Source: Bacillota bacterium
GTDB taxonomy: Bacteria > Bacillota > Clostridia > Acetivibrionales > JAEZXR01
Length of the DNA stretch: 64,000 bases
Direction: 5' to 3'
Assembly: GCA_023419605.1 (NCBI GenBank)
Contig: JAEZXR010000125.1
Coordinates: forward strand, 1-64,000
The translations under genes and the position numbers were made by a program. The notes beneath the pieces are model-generated. The model worked only from the letters and a program-made list of their open reading frames with translations. It ran no database searches and was not told the origin of the DNA. Shown in pieces: positions 54,835 through 63,851 of this stretch. The first letter of the stretch is position 1; each line of letters opens with the position of its first letter.

Positions 54835-54932
54835 AGCAAGACCTCCCTAAAGATATTGTAGACTGTATTTATCTATAATTATACGGATAATAATTATGTT
54901 TGTCAATCATTTGCAGATGAAGAACTCAAAAA

Positions 54933-55286
54933 ATGGGAGTTTCAAAGGAATGGAAGGAGAAAGAGATGGAGATAGAGATAGGTGACAAGAAAGTTGAGCT
55001 TGAACATATGAGAAAAGTGGCTGATATTGGAGGACAAGTAGTATGTATTGAAAATTCGGGGCATTTGAATTTTGCCGATGTGCAATTCATTTCACCGGTT
55101 TTCAAAATGTTTGGAATGACGGGGAAAATCGATCCAGGAAGAGCTGATTCCATTATTAACGCATATACACTTGATTTCTTCGACAGGTTTTTGAAAAGTA
55201 AAGGTGGAAGCTTGTTTGAAGAACCAAATAGCAAGTATCCGGAGGTAAAGTTTGTGACTTCACTATTTACCGACAAGAATAAGTAG
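54933..55286 (+). pseudogene. alpha/beta hydrolase (PAF-acetylhydrolase-like) C-terminal remnant
   Basis: The frame reads ENSGHLNFADVQFISPVFK (about 40-58), with the catalytic-histidine-type GSGH-like SGHLNF, then INAYTLDFFDRFLK. This matches the end of platelet-activating-factor acetylhydrolase-like and dienelactone hydrolases. The first part with the nucleophile is missing. No clear ribosome site precedes 54933. A decayed gene end is the best reading. Confidence 0.55.
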
Positions 55287-55351
55287 GGATGAGGCCCATT
55301 GCTCAAACTCCGGTTGAGAGCTAAAAAACAGGATATAAATATCACCTTTAA

Positions 55352-55924
55352 TCATTCAAAAGATGATCTTCCATTAATGGCTAATCTAAGTATCAGCTCA
55401 GCCATTTCCTTGGGCGACTTTTTCATGCCGTCTTTTAACCATTTTTGAATGATGCCGACACTGCCGCTGGCTAAAAAATGGAATATATATTCCGCATTTT
55501 CCTTGCTTAAAAAATTGTTTTGTATCATGGACGAAAAATGCTGTTGGCCGATAATGTTTGTGATTTCCTGCTGAAACTGCATATCCCCGTTTGAATTAAG
55601 CAGCAGATCAAAAAGTTCTGAATTTTCCATTATATATTCCATGATTTTTTCAATCGCGTCTACAGGCACGTCATTGCTATTTTGAAAGTCGTAGTTGCTT
55701 AGATACTGATTAATATCAGCAACAATTTCATTTTCTATCTGCTGGAGCAAATCATATTGATCCAGGTAATGGGCATAAAAAGTCGCACGGTTAATATCCG
55801 CATCATCACAGATTTCTTTTATAGAGATTTTTGAAATGGGTTTTTGTTTTAAAATTTTTACAAAGCTTTCCTTTATAACCATTTTAGTGTATTTTACTCG
55901 TCGATCCATTTTCTTTATTTCCAT
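55352..55924 (-). CDS. TetR-family regulator, divergent from ABC transporter
   Basis: A 190-residue regulator. The N-terminal HTH reads YTKMVIKESFVKILKQKPIS then ISIKEICDDADINRATFYAH, a clear TetR signature, and the rest is a helical ligand/dimer domain. AGGAGG 5 nt upstream sets the ATG at 55924 (an earlier frame start at 55969 has none). It faces the ABC transporter genes at 56099 across a 174-base gap with two palindromes, so it most likely represses that transporter and itself. The ligand is unknown. Confidence 0.85.
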   Translation of the reverse strand: MEIKKMDRRVKYTKMVIKESFVKILKQKPISKISIKEICDDADINRATFYAHYLDQYDLLQQIENEIVADINQYLSNYDFQNSNDVPVDAIEKIMEYIMENSELFDLLLNSNGDMQFQQEITNIIGQQHFSSMIQNNFLSKENAEYIFHFLASGSVGIIQKWLKDGMKKSPKEMAELILRLAINGRSSFE

Positions 55925-55952
55925 AACAGCCTCCTGCAGGTAAAAATAGTAT

Positions 55953-56075
55953 TGTTGTTTATTCAACACTTTTTGAAAATCTGTTGTCTAACCATCATTT
56001 TTTAGCGATCTGGTTGTTGTATTTATTTCACGATGTTAGTATACTTTGTTAAAGATAAATAGTCAACATGATGTT
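55953..56075. promoter_or_regulatory. two candidate TetR operators in the divergent gap
   Basis: TGTTG-TTTATT-CAACA (55953-55968) lies 28 bases before the regulator start. AACATGATGTT (56065-56075) lies 23 bases before the ABC gene. Each covers one promoter side. The two share the half-site AACA/TGTT. Confidence 0.45.
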
Positions 56076-56098
56076 CGTTAAAATTTGGAGGTAGATTC

Positions 56099-56800
56099 AT
56101 GGCATTTATAGAATTCAAAAATATTAAGAAAGAATATGTTATTGGAGATGTAACCATTGCAGCCGTTAAAGACTGTTCTTTTTCAATAGAAAAAGGTGAA
56201 TTAGTCGTCATCCTGGGTCCATCCGGAGCAGGTAAAACCACTGTTTTAAATTTGCTGGGCGGGATGGACAGTCCAAGTGGCGGTACCATCAGGGTGGATA
56301 ATAAGGAAATTCATCAGTACGGCAAAAAAGAGCTTGTAAATTACAGGCGTAACGATATTGGATTTGTATTCCAATTCTATAATCTTGTGGGGAATCTGAC
56401 GGCGCTTGAAAATATTGAGCTTGCCTGCCAAATATGTCCGGATTCACTGGATCCGAAAACCATCTTAGACCAGGTTGGGTTATCCGAGCGCAGAAGCAAT
56501 TTTCCATCGCAGTTATCCGGAGGAGAGCAGCAGCGTGTTGCTATCGCAAGAGCCATCGCAAAAAATCCCAAACTGCTTTTGTGTGATGAGCCGACGGGTG
56601 CCCTTGACAGTGTGACAGGGCAGCGGATTATTGAACTTTTACAAAAAACTTGCAGAGAAATGGGCATGACCACCATTTTAATTACGCACAATGCCGTTAT
56701 CGCAGAAATAGCGGATAAAGTCATAAAAATTAAGAACGGGACAGTGAATGATATTATTATCAATAAAAATCCTAGAAAAGTGGATGAGATTGCGTGGTGA
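56099..56800 (+). CDS. ABC transporter ATP-binding protein (MacB/LolD type)
   Basis: A 233-residue ATPase with Walker A GPSGAGKTT (about 40-48), Q-loop in FQFYNLVGNLTALENIE, signature LSGGEQQRVAIARA (about 139-152), Walker B LLLCDEPTGALD (about 159-170) and the switch histidine in LITHN. This is the MacB-type subfamily used for efflux or lipoprotein handling. GGAGG precedes the ATG. It overlaps the permease start and sits opposite the TetR gene. Confidence 0.93.
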   Translation: MAFIEFKNIKKEYVIGDVTIAAVKDCSFSIEKGELVVILGPSGAGKTTVLNLLGGMDSPSGGTIRVDNKEIHQYGKKELVNYRRNDIGFVFQFYNLVGNLTALENIELACQICPDSLDPKTILDQVGLSERRSNFPSQLSGGEQQRVAIARAIAKNPKLLLCDEPTGALDSVTGQRIIELLQKTCREMGMTTILITHNAVIAEIADKVIKIKNGTVNDIIINKNPRKVDEIAW

Positions 56801-59800
56801 TGAAAGTGTTATACAAAAATACCTTGGTAAAAATAAAGAAATCATTGGGAAGATATGTATCGCTGTTCGTCATTGTTATGGTAGGCGTTGGCGTTTTTTC
56901 AGGACTAAAGGCAAGCGCGCCGGATATTCTTACAGGTGTGGATCAATATTATAAAGCGCATCATTTAATGGATTTTAAAATCGTCAGTTCCCTGGGACTG
57001 ACAGATGACGATGTTGATGCACTAAAGAAATTGGAGAACGTAGAAACAGTGGTTCCCAGTTATTCTTTGGATGTTTTGGATCAGGGCAAAGCGATCCGGG
57101 TCCATGCCATCGAAGAATCGCTCAATACGGTCAAACTGATGGAGGGCAGGATGCCTGAAATGGAGACGGAATGTTTGGCAGATGGCAGCAAATATAAAGT
57201 TGGCGACAAGATCAGGGTCACCAGCGATGTAAGCGATAAACTGAAAAATACGGAATTTGCTGTTGCCGGAACGGTGGAATCCCCTTTATATATGGCGCAT
57301 GATTATGGAAATACCACAGTCGGTGACGGAAGCCTATCCTCCTTCATTTATGTCGATAAAAACAATTTCATCATGGAAGCGTATACGGAAATCTATATTA
57401 CGGCCTCCAATACGCAGGATGCCAAGGCATATTCCAATGAATATAAAGATATTCTATCCCGGATGAATAAGGAGATCGCAGGGATAAAGGTTGAAAGAGA
57501 GGATGCACGGTATCAGGAGGTTTATAGCAAAGCGAGCAATGAAATCAATGACAATGAAGCAAAACTCAAGGATGAAAAGGAAAAGAACGAGAAAAAGCTG
57601 TCCGATGCAAAAGTTCAGCTGGATGAAAATGCCCTGAAGCTTAAAAATGCAAAGGAAGAGCTTACTAAAAACGAGGCGGACTTGGAAAAAAACATTGAAA
57701 CCCAGAACGCAGATTTTCAAACCGCAAAAAATAAAGTTGCCAACGGTTGGAGTGAAATCAATGCTGCATTAAAAAGCAGCGGTATGGAAAAAGAAGCGTT
57801 AGGTGCCAAAATCAATGAACTGGACACCGCGATTCAAACAATGAAGGCGCAGATGAACCAGCTTCCTGCCGGCAGTCCGGAGCATGCACAGCTCAGTGCA
57901 ACAATAAGCCAGTATTCCGCTTCCTATGAAGGCTTGCTTAAACTCAAAACATCGGTGGATACATTAACTGTACAGGAAGAGCAATTAAACAAAGGCATTG
58001 AAACCTTCAACACGGAAATTGCAAAAGCAAAAAATGAAATTGGAAAAGGCAAAAGCGAAATCGCAGAAAATGAAAAGAAACTGGAAGATGGGTATAAAGA
58101 ATACGACGAAAATCTGGCAAAGTTTAATTCGGAAATGGCCGATGCCTATAGAAAGATTGAAGATGCCAAAAAAGATGTTTCAGAGATAAAAAAAGCCAAA
58201 TGGTATGTTGATGACAGGGACGCCGTCATCGGGTACAATGAGCTTAAATTCGGCACAGAGGCCATCGATTCCGTGGCGGCTGTTTTCCCTCTGTTTTTCA
58301 TATTGATCGTTGTGCTGATGACATCCAATACAATGGCCCGGATGATCGTAGAAGAACGAAGTGAGCTGGGAACATTGACATCACTGGGATATAAAGACGA
58401 CAGAATTATTTCCACTTACCTGCTTTATGTGCTGTCTGCTACCCTATTAGGTTCTATAACCGGTTTTTATATAGGAAGCACTGTGATTCCGCATATCATC
58501 TATGCTGCTTTTAATCAATTCATCTTACCCCCGCTGGTGATCCAATACGACATGGTCAGTCTGTTGCTGATTTCTGCGGTGGCTGTAGTGCTGATGATCG
58601 GGGTAACGGTTTTTTTCTGCAATATGGAATTAAAACAGAAACCTGCAGCGCTGTTGCGTCCGGTTCCGCCAAAGGGGGGACAAACCATCCTGCTTGAAAA
58701 AATAGGTTTTCTATGGAACCGTCTTTCCTTTACCTGGAAAGTAACGATACGAAACATATTCCGCTACAAGCAAAGAGTATTTATGACGATTATCGGCGTA
58801 GCCGGGTGCGCGGCGCTATTGCTTACGGGATTCGGCTTGCAGGACAGCATTAACGGCGTCGCAGAAAGGCAATATGGTGAAATCTTTAAATATAATGCCT
58901 TGATGGTGCTGAAGAACGAGACTCAGAAGATCGGCGGAGATTTGGAAAGGCTGCTGGCAGAGGAAAAGGTCGAAGCCCCGGTTTTGATCAAGCAAACCAC
59001 CTTTGAAGCCGGATCCGGTGATAAGCTGCTGGATACGTATTTAATCGTACCGGAAGATAAGGCGCTGTTTGCGAAATATTTTAATTTGACAAATCCAGTA
59101 ACAGAAACCGACATTTCGTTGGAGGATAATGGTGTTATTATTACGCAGAAGCTGGCGGAGGTTTTGAAGAAAAGCAAGGGGGATACCATCAATATCAAGG
59201 ACATGGATGATCGCACCTATTCATTACCTGTTTCCGGTGTTGCAGAGAACTACATGAAGAATTACATCTACATGAGCAAAGGGCTGTACAGTACAGTGTT
59301 TGGAGAGGATGCCTCCTATAACATGATTGTATCCGATTATAATCAGGAGGAAACAGCACTGGCTCAACATTTGCTGGAGAGTGATTCCATTGTCAATGTG
59401 ACCTTCAAAGAGGATATCGTGCAAAGAGCGGTGGATGGAAATGCAAGTTTAAATGATGTGGTGGTTTTGGTGGTGATTATTGCTTCGCTTTTGGCCGTCA
59501 TTGTGCTGTATAATTTAACTTCCATTAATATAAGCGAAAGAAAGAGGGAAATTGCTACACTGAAAGTACTCGGGTTTACCGATAAGGAGTCCAATCAATA
59601 TATTTACCGTGAAGCTTTTACACTGACCTTGATCAGTACGGGTGTGGGCCTGTTGTTGGGAATACTGCTTCATCGATTTGTAATCGGAGTTATAGAAGGA
59701 GATGCAAGTGTGTATTTCAAAAAAATACACGGTATCAGTTTTCTATGGGCCTCTTTGATCATCATCATAGTTTCCGGCATTATGCAAATGGTTACCTATT

Positions 59801-59850
59801 TTAAAATGCAGACAATCAATATGATCGAATCATTGAAGTCCGTTGAATAG
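56800..59850 (+). CDS. FtsX-like ABC permease with long extracellular coiled coil
   Basis: A 1016-residue permease. A first membrane helix lies at about 17-40 (YVSLFVIVMVGVGVFSGL). A large outside region follows (about 45-480) with a charged coiled coil at about 245-330 and 400-470. Then comes an FtsX domain (about 490-620, SNTMARMIVEERSELGTLTS), and a second one at the C-terminus (about 890-1010, SERKREIATLKVLGF). It pairs with the ATPase just upstream (TGATG overlap). Such pumps export peptides or antibiotics; the TetR neighbour fits inducible resistance. The substrate is unknown. Confidence 0.9.
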   Translation: MKVLYKNTLVKIKKSLGRYVSLFVIVMVGVGVFSGLKASAPDILTGVDQYYKAHHLMDFKIVSSLGLTDDDVDALKKLENVETVVPSYSLDVLDQGKAIRVHAIEESLNTVKLMEGRMPEMETECLADGSKYKVGDKIRVTSDVSDKLKNTEFAVAGTVESPLYMAHDYGNTTVGDGSLSSFIYVDKNNFIMEAYTEIYITASNTQDAKAYSNEYKDILSRMNKEIAGIKVEREDARYQEVYSKASNEINDNEAKLKDEKEKNEKKLSDAKVQLDENALKLKNAKEELTKNEADLEKNIETQNADFQTAKNKVANGWSEINAALKSSGMEKEALGAKINELDTAIQTMKAQMNQLPAGSPEHAQLSATISQYSASYEGLLKLKTSVDTLTVQEEQLNKGIETFNTEIAKAKNEIGKGKSEIAENEKKLEDGYKEYDENLAKFNSEMADAYRKIEDAKKDVSEIKKAKWYVDDRDAVIGYNELKFGTEAIDSVAAVFPLFFILIVVLMTSNTMARMIVEERSELGTLTSLGYKDDRIISTYLLYVLSATLLGSITGFYIGSTVIPHIIYAAFNQFILPPLVIQYDMVSLLLISAVAVVLMIGVTVFFCNMELKQKPAALLRPVPPKGGQTILLEKIGFLWNRLSFTWKVTIRNIFRYKQRVFMTIIGVAGCAALLLTGFGLQDSINGVAERQYGEIFKYNALMVLKNETQKIGGDLERLLAEEKVEAPVLIKQTTFEAGSGDKLLDTYLIVPEDKALFAKYFNLTNPVTETDISLEDNGVIITQKLAEVLKKSKGDTINIKDMDDRTYSLPVSGVAENYMKNYIYMSKGLYSTVFGEDASYNMIVSDYNQEETALAQHLLESDSIVNVTFKEDIVQRAVDGNASLNDVVVLVVIIASLLAVIVLYNLTSINISERKREIATLKVLGFTDKESNQYIYREAFTLTLISTGVGLLLGILLHRFVIGVIEGDASVYFKKIHGISFLWASLIIIIVSGIMQMVTYFKMQTINMIESLKSVE

Positions 59851-60006
59851 AGGCAGGAATTTTGATGCGGAATGTCGAATAATGCAGTGTAACGCCCCAC
59901 GGGTGTGGGCCTGCTGTACGAAAAAGTAAAAGTGCCAAAGAGCATTAAATAGTATTTTAAGAAGAAGGCTGCTTTATAAAAACCGGTTTTGTCAGGCCAA
60001 TCTAAG

Positions 60007-60111
60007 CTATATACAATAAGACTGGCAACTGCTGATTTGGCGTTTGCATAGCCAAAGCTTTTGGGGCTATGCAGGCGTCGAATCAGCAAAGTTCCATCTT
60101 ATATTGTATAG
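60007..60111. repeat. 105-nt imperfect palindrome, copy B
   Basis: CTATATACAATAAGA (60007-60021) pairs with TCTTATATTGTATAG (60097-60111). TGCTGATT and GCATAGCC pair with AATCAGCA and GGCTATGC. The centre is AGCCAAAGC-TTTTGGGG, close to copy A at 50172. It ends directly before the GAGGGT ribosome site of the next gene and may act in its 5' leader. The rest of 59851-60006 shows no gene. Confidence 0.7.
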
Positions 60112-60124
60112 ATGAGGGTAGAAT

Positions 60125-61399
60125 ATGAATGAGTTAAAGTATGAAAAATACCTTGAAATCCTTAAGGAGGAATTGGCTCCGGCTCTTGGATGTACGGAAC
60201 CGATTGCGATTGCTTATGCGGCAGCGACGGCAAGAGATGTTTTGGGGGATTTTCCTTTAAGGATAAAAATTTACTGCAGCGGAAATATTATAAAGAACGT
60301 AAGAAGTGTGGTCGTACCTAACACAGGAGGCCTTAAAGGGATTGAGGCCAGTGCTCTGGCAGGGATTGTCGGAGGGAATGCCGAAGACAAAATGGAGGTT
60401 TTGACCCAGTTGGACAAGCGGCATGCCTCGAAAGTGTCAGAACTTTTAGAAAAGGGTATCTGCCAGGTTTGTGCGCTGGATTCGGAAAAATCCTTGCATA
60501 TTATTATAGAAGTTTCAGCCGGTCAGGATTCTGTCAGTGTGGAAATACAGGATCTCCATACAAATATAGTGAAAATAGAAAAGAACGGGCAGGCAGTGTA
60601 TGAAAAGCCTGTTTCGGATAAAAGCTATCTTGGAACATTGACCGATCGCAGCATTCTGAATGTTGAGGATATTTTTCATTTTGCCGAAACCGTTGATATC
60701 AAAAAGGTCAAGGCGTTGGTTGAACGGCAGATAAAGTATAACATGGCAATTGCCGGAGAAGGTCTCAAAGGCTATTATGGAGTCAATATCGGCAATACAT
60801 TGTTAAATTACGGGACGACCGGTATTTTCAATAAAATGAAGGCTTATACGGCTTCTGCTTCGGAAGCGAGGATGAGCGGGTGCGAGCTTCCTGTTGTAAC
60901 TAATTCCGGAAGTGGAAATCAAGGCATTGCGTCCTCGGTTCCGGTAATCATTTATGCCCGGGAAAAAGGAATAAATGAGGAGCAGCTTATAAGGGCTCTT
61001 GTGCTGTCCAATCTGCTGACCATTCATCAAAAGACGCTGATCGGAAGGCTGTCGGCCTTTTGCGGGGTTGTAAGCGCTTCTTGCTCCAGCGGCGCCGCAA
61101 TTACATATTTGGCAGGCGGAAGCCTGGAACAAGTCAAAATGACCGTCACCAACACATTGGCTAATGTTTCGGGAATTGTCTGTGACGGCGCCAAGCCATC
61201 CTGCGGCATCAAGATTGCAGCCAGTCTTGATGCCGCCATTATGGCACATTTATTGGCTTTGGACAACAAAGCTTATTTTCCTGGCGATGGATTGGTGAAA
61301 AGCAATATAGAAGATACCATCTCTTCAGTAGGGAGAATGGCACGTGACGGAATGAAAGAAACGGATGAACAAATCCTTAAGATTATGCTGGAGTGTTGA
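60125..61399 (+). CDS. L-cysteine desulfidase-like protein (CdsB/YhaM, UPF0597)
   Basis: A 424-residue enzyme related to the alpha chain of iron-sulfur serine dehydratases. Markers are LAPALGCTEPIAIAYAAA (Cys23), VPNTGGLKGIEASALAG (about 62-78), GCELPVVTNSGSGNQGIASS (about 257-276) and CDGAKPSCGIKIAASLDAA (about 358-376). These cysteines should hold a [4Fe-4S] cluster. By family knowledge it breaks L-cysteine into pyruvate, ammonia and sulfide. It follows the palindrome at 60007 closely. The WYL regulator starts 70 bases after it. Confidence 0.88.
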   Translation: MNELKYEKYLEILKEELAPALGCTEPIAIAYAAATARDVLGDFPLRIKIYCSGNIIKNVRSVVVPNTGGLKGIEASALAGIVGGNAEDKMEVLTQLDKRHASKVSELLEKGICQVCALDSEKSLHIIIEVSAGQDSVSVEIQDLHTNIVKIEKNGQAVYEKPVSDKSYLGTLTDRSILNVEDIFHFAETVDIKKVKALVERQIKYNMAIAGEGLKGYYGVNIGNTLLNYGTTGIFNKMKAYTASASEARMSGCELPVVTNSGSGNQGIASSVPVIIYAREKGINEEQLIRALVLSNLLTIHQKTLIGRLSAFCGVVSASCSSGAAITYLAGGSLEQVKMTVTNTLANVSGIVCDGAKPSCGIKIAASLDAAIMAHLLALDNKAYFPGDGLVKSNIEDTISSVGRMARDGMKETDEQILKIMLEC

Positions 61400-61469
61400 A
61401 CTAGTTAAAGCTGATGAAGCAATCCGAAAGATTTACAGTGACCGATCTATAGAAGAAGGGAATCATATT

Positions 61470-62432
61470 ATGCCAAAAAACGATAATATGCTGGCCATTT
61501 TGTGGATGCTGAATTCAGGCGTAAAAATAACTGCCAAACAGATCGCTGAGAAATTAGAAATAAATATAAGGACTGTTTACCGTTATATTGATGCACTTTG
61601 TGCCAGTGGAGTGCCTATAATATCCGATACGGGCCATAACGGCGGGTACAGCTTGCTGAACAAATTTATTAGAGCGCCTCTGGTTTTTGATGTTGGAGAG
61701 CAAAAGGCACTTCTTCATGCTGCTGTTTTTGCAAAAGAAGCCGGATACCCTTTTAGTGAGGCATTAAACAATGCAACCTCAAAGTTGAAAATGTATTCGA
61801 ATCAGGGGCAGGAAAGCCTACTCAACCGCCATTTGATCGGTTTTGAAGTGATAAGCCGTGTTTTTAACCCTTCTGTCAAGGCGATATTAATGGAACTGGA
61901 GCAGGCGGTGGCAAACGAGTTATCTGTAGAAATTGAATACCGTACAGGTCATGAAGAGAATCCCAGGCATAGGGTTATTGACCCTTACGGGATGGTTTAT
62001 TGGAATAATAAGTGGTATACCGTTGCATTTTGCCATCTCAGGAACGAAATCCGCAGCTTTAGAGCTGAGCGGATTTTAAGCATCAAGTGCACGCAAATTG
62101 CCTTTAAGCGCCCTGAGGGTTTTTCAGCCCGTGAATTTTTCATGAAAAATCTGTTACCTGATTTAGCGGGCAAGGAAGGGCTAATTTCTTTAATTATCGA
62201 AGGCAGGTCAGAGGCATTGGATGACTTGTGCCTGCATTGGTTTTTGGGGCATCATTTGAAAGAACGGACTTCAAATCAAGTTATCTTTTTACTTGAAGAA
62301 AGGCCAATTCATGGACATGTACCTTATTTTCTCCTGTCCTACGGAAAATCCATTCAAGTAATCGAACCACAGAGCTTGAAGAAAAGACTTGTTGCTATCA
62401 CATCGGAGTTAATGGAATATTATCAAATTTAA
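61470..62432 (+). CDS. WYL-domain transcriptional regulator (DeoR-type HTH)
   Basis: A 320-residue regulator. The N-terminal HTH reads ITAKQIAEKLEINIRTVYRY (about 20-39), then GGYSLL. The WYL part (about 140-240) has the lines RHRVIDPYGMVYWNNKWYTV and CHLRNEIRSFRAERI. WYL domains bind small ligands or nucleic acid and often control stress genes. GAAGGG lies 9 nt before the ATG at 61470; the open frame from 61365 overlaps the desulfidase gene and has no ribosome site. A terminator follows directly. Confidence 0.85.
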   Translation: MPKNDNMLAILWMLNSGVKITAKQIAEKLEINIRTVYRYIDALCASGVPIISDTGHNGGYSLLNKFIRAPLVFDVGEQKALLHAAVFAKEAGYPFSEALNNATSKLKMYSNQGQESLLNRHLIGFEVISRVFNPSVKAILMELEQAVANELSVEIEYRTGHEENPRHRVIDPYGMVYWNNKWYTVAFCHLRNEIRSFRAERILSIKCTQIAFKRPEGFSAREFFMKNLLPDLAGKEGLISLIIEGRSEALDDLCLHWFLGHHLKERTSNQVIFLLEERPIHGHVPYFLLSYGKSIQVIEPQSLKKRLVAITSELMEYYQI

Positions 62433-62467
62433 CAGCTTTACTGACAGTAGTTGTCAGTAAAGCTGTT
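62431..62467. terminator. terminator after the WYL gene
   Basis: AACAGCTTTACTGACA (62431-62446) pairs perfectly with TGTCAGTAAAGCTGTT (62452-62467) over 5 nt, then TTA. Confidence 0.85.
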
Positions 62468-62523
62468 TTATAATGAGGAAAAGCATGAAGCAGATGCTTG
62501 ATTAGTTTAAAGGAGGAATAACG

Positions 62524-63048
62524 ATGAGTGATAGTACAAAATATATTGGGGTAACGGGTAACTATACAAAGGATGGAATACCCAACGGCTTTACAACGAT
62601 AACACCATTTATAGTAGTAAAGAACCCTTCTGAAGCAATAGAGTTCTATAAAACTGTTTTCAATGCAAGGGTTAAGGATGTTACTGAATTTTCCGATGGA
62701 AATGGCAATAAAATAGTTGTTCATGCGGAGCTGGATTTTGGAAATGGCTTTTTGCAGCTGGGAGCAGCGAATCCGGCCTATAAATTGGTCTTGCCGGCGG
62801 AGGAAGACAATGCGTGTTATTCTTTAGGGATTTACGTAGCAAATGCTGATGAGGTGTTTGAAAATGCAGCGGCAAGAGGCGCAAAAGTCAGGGAGCCGGT
62901 TGCTAACTTTGTTTCAGGTGATCGATACGGAAGCATTTTGGATCCTTTTGGAGTAAGATGGTCGATTATGACCAGGATCGAGGATTTATCGGAAGAAGAA
63001 AGCAGTCGGAGGGTGAGAGAATGGGCTAAAAGTTTAAGCGGGGATTAA
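62524..63048 (+). CDS. VOC-family (glyoxalase/PhnB-like) protein
   Basis: A 174-residue protein of the vicinal oxygen chelate fold: TTITPFIVVKNPSEAIEFYK (about 24-43) opens the first beta-alpha unit, and SILDPFGVRWSIMTR (about 138-152) closes the second. PhnB-like members of this fold are often of unknown substrate. AAAGGAGG precedes the ATG. It stands between two terminator-bound units and may pair with RidA downstream. Confidence 0.85.
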   Translation: MSDSTKYIGVTGNYTKDGIPNGFTTITPFIVVKNPSEAIEFYKTVFNARVKDVTEFSDGNGNKIVVHAELDFGNGFLQLGAANPAYKLVLPAEEDNACYSLGIYVANADEVFENAAARGAKVREPVANFVSGDRYGSILDPFGVRWSIMTRIEDLSEEESSRRVREWAKSLSGD

Positions 63049-63142
63049 ATCCATTTAAGATAACCTTCTTTATAGGTGAACTTGGAGCCAAAAATGAAGG
63101 TGATATATTTAAGGCAGATTTTTATTTGAGAGGAGTTAAATC

Positions 63143-63559
63143 ATGACTAATTTTAAATTGGAACATAAGAATCCGGACGGTTTATTTTCATCAAAAGCAT
63201 TCAGTCAAATGATTACAGTTAGAGGCAATGCAAAAACAATCTATATCGGCGGGCAAAACGCAATAAATGCAAATGGCGAACTGGTGGGCCCGGATGATCT
63301 TGAATTGCAAACCAAACAAATTCTGAAGAATATCGAAATCATCCTGGCTTCTGAACAAGCAAGCTTTAAAGATCTTATTAAGCTTACTATCTATTTGCAA
63401 AATGGATGTAATCCGCAAATTGGCTATAAAGCATTTCAAGAATCTGTGGGAGTAATGGAAAATCCGCCATTAGTTACAGTACTATTCGTTTCTAGTTTTG
63501 CACGTCCGGGTTGTTTGGTTGAAATCGACGGAATTGCAGTTGTTGAGGATAAGGAATAA
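63143..63559 (+). CDS. RidA family protein
   Basis: A 138-residue member of the RidA/YjgF group: SQMITVRGNAKTIYIGGQNA (about 21-40), LTIYLQNG, and the closing FARPGCLVEIDGIAV with the arginine (Arg126 by count) used for binding imine substrates in the family. RidA removes reactive enamines and imines from PLP-enzyme reactions, such as those of serine and cysteine breakdown, which suits the desulfidase upstream. GAGAGGAG precedes the ATG. Confidence 0.88.
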   Translation: MTNFKLEHKNPDGLFSSKAFSQMITVRGNAKTIYIGGQNAINANGELVGPDDLELQTKQILKNIEIILASEQASFKDLIKLTIYLQNGCNPQIGYKAFQESVGVMENPPLVTVLFVSSFARPGCLVEIDGIAVVEDKE

Positions 63560-63636
63560 GTCGATTATTATGGGTACGCCTCGGTTAAAACAAAATATTT
63601 GATAAACCGGATTTTAAGCTGAATTGGATAAAAATG

Positions 63637-63680
63637 AGGCGGTTTCGTTCAAAAAAGGATGAAACCGCCTTATTCTTTTC
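63637..63680 (+). terminator. terminator after ridA-like gene
   Basis: AGGCGGTTTC (63637-63646) pairs perfectly with GAAACCGCCT (63661-63670), loop of 14 nt, then TATTCTTTT. No gene is seen from here to 63851. Confidence 0.8.
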
Positions 63681-63851
63681 ACAGGATTTCCGAGGTTTTA
63701 GAAGAAACTTCAAAGGCGAATAAGATGAGTGAAGAACAAAATGCTATAGTGTTTTGTTACTGGTATATCGGTTGCTTTTTTGCGCAAAAAAGCTTATGAT
63801 AAACTATATATGTGAATAATTAAATACTGTCTGGAAAAAATGGGGGATAAA

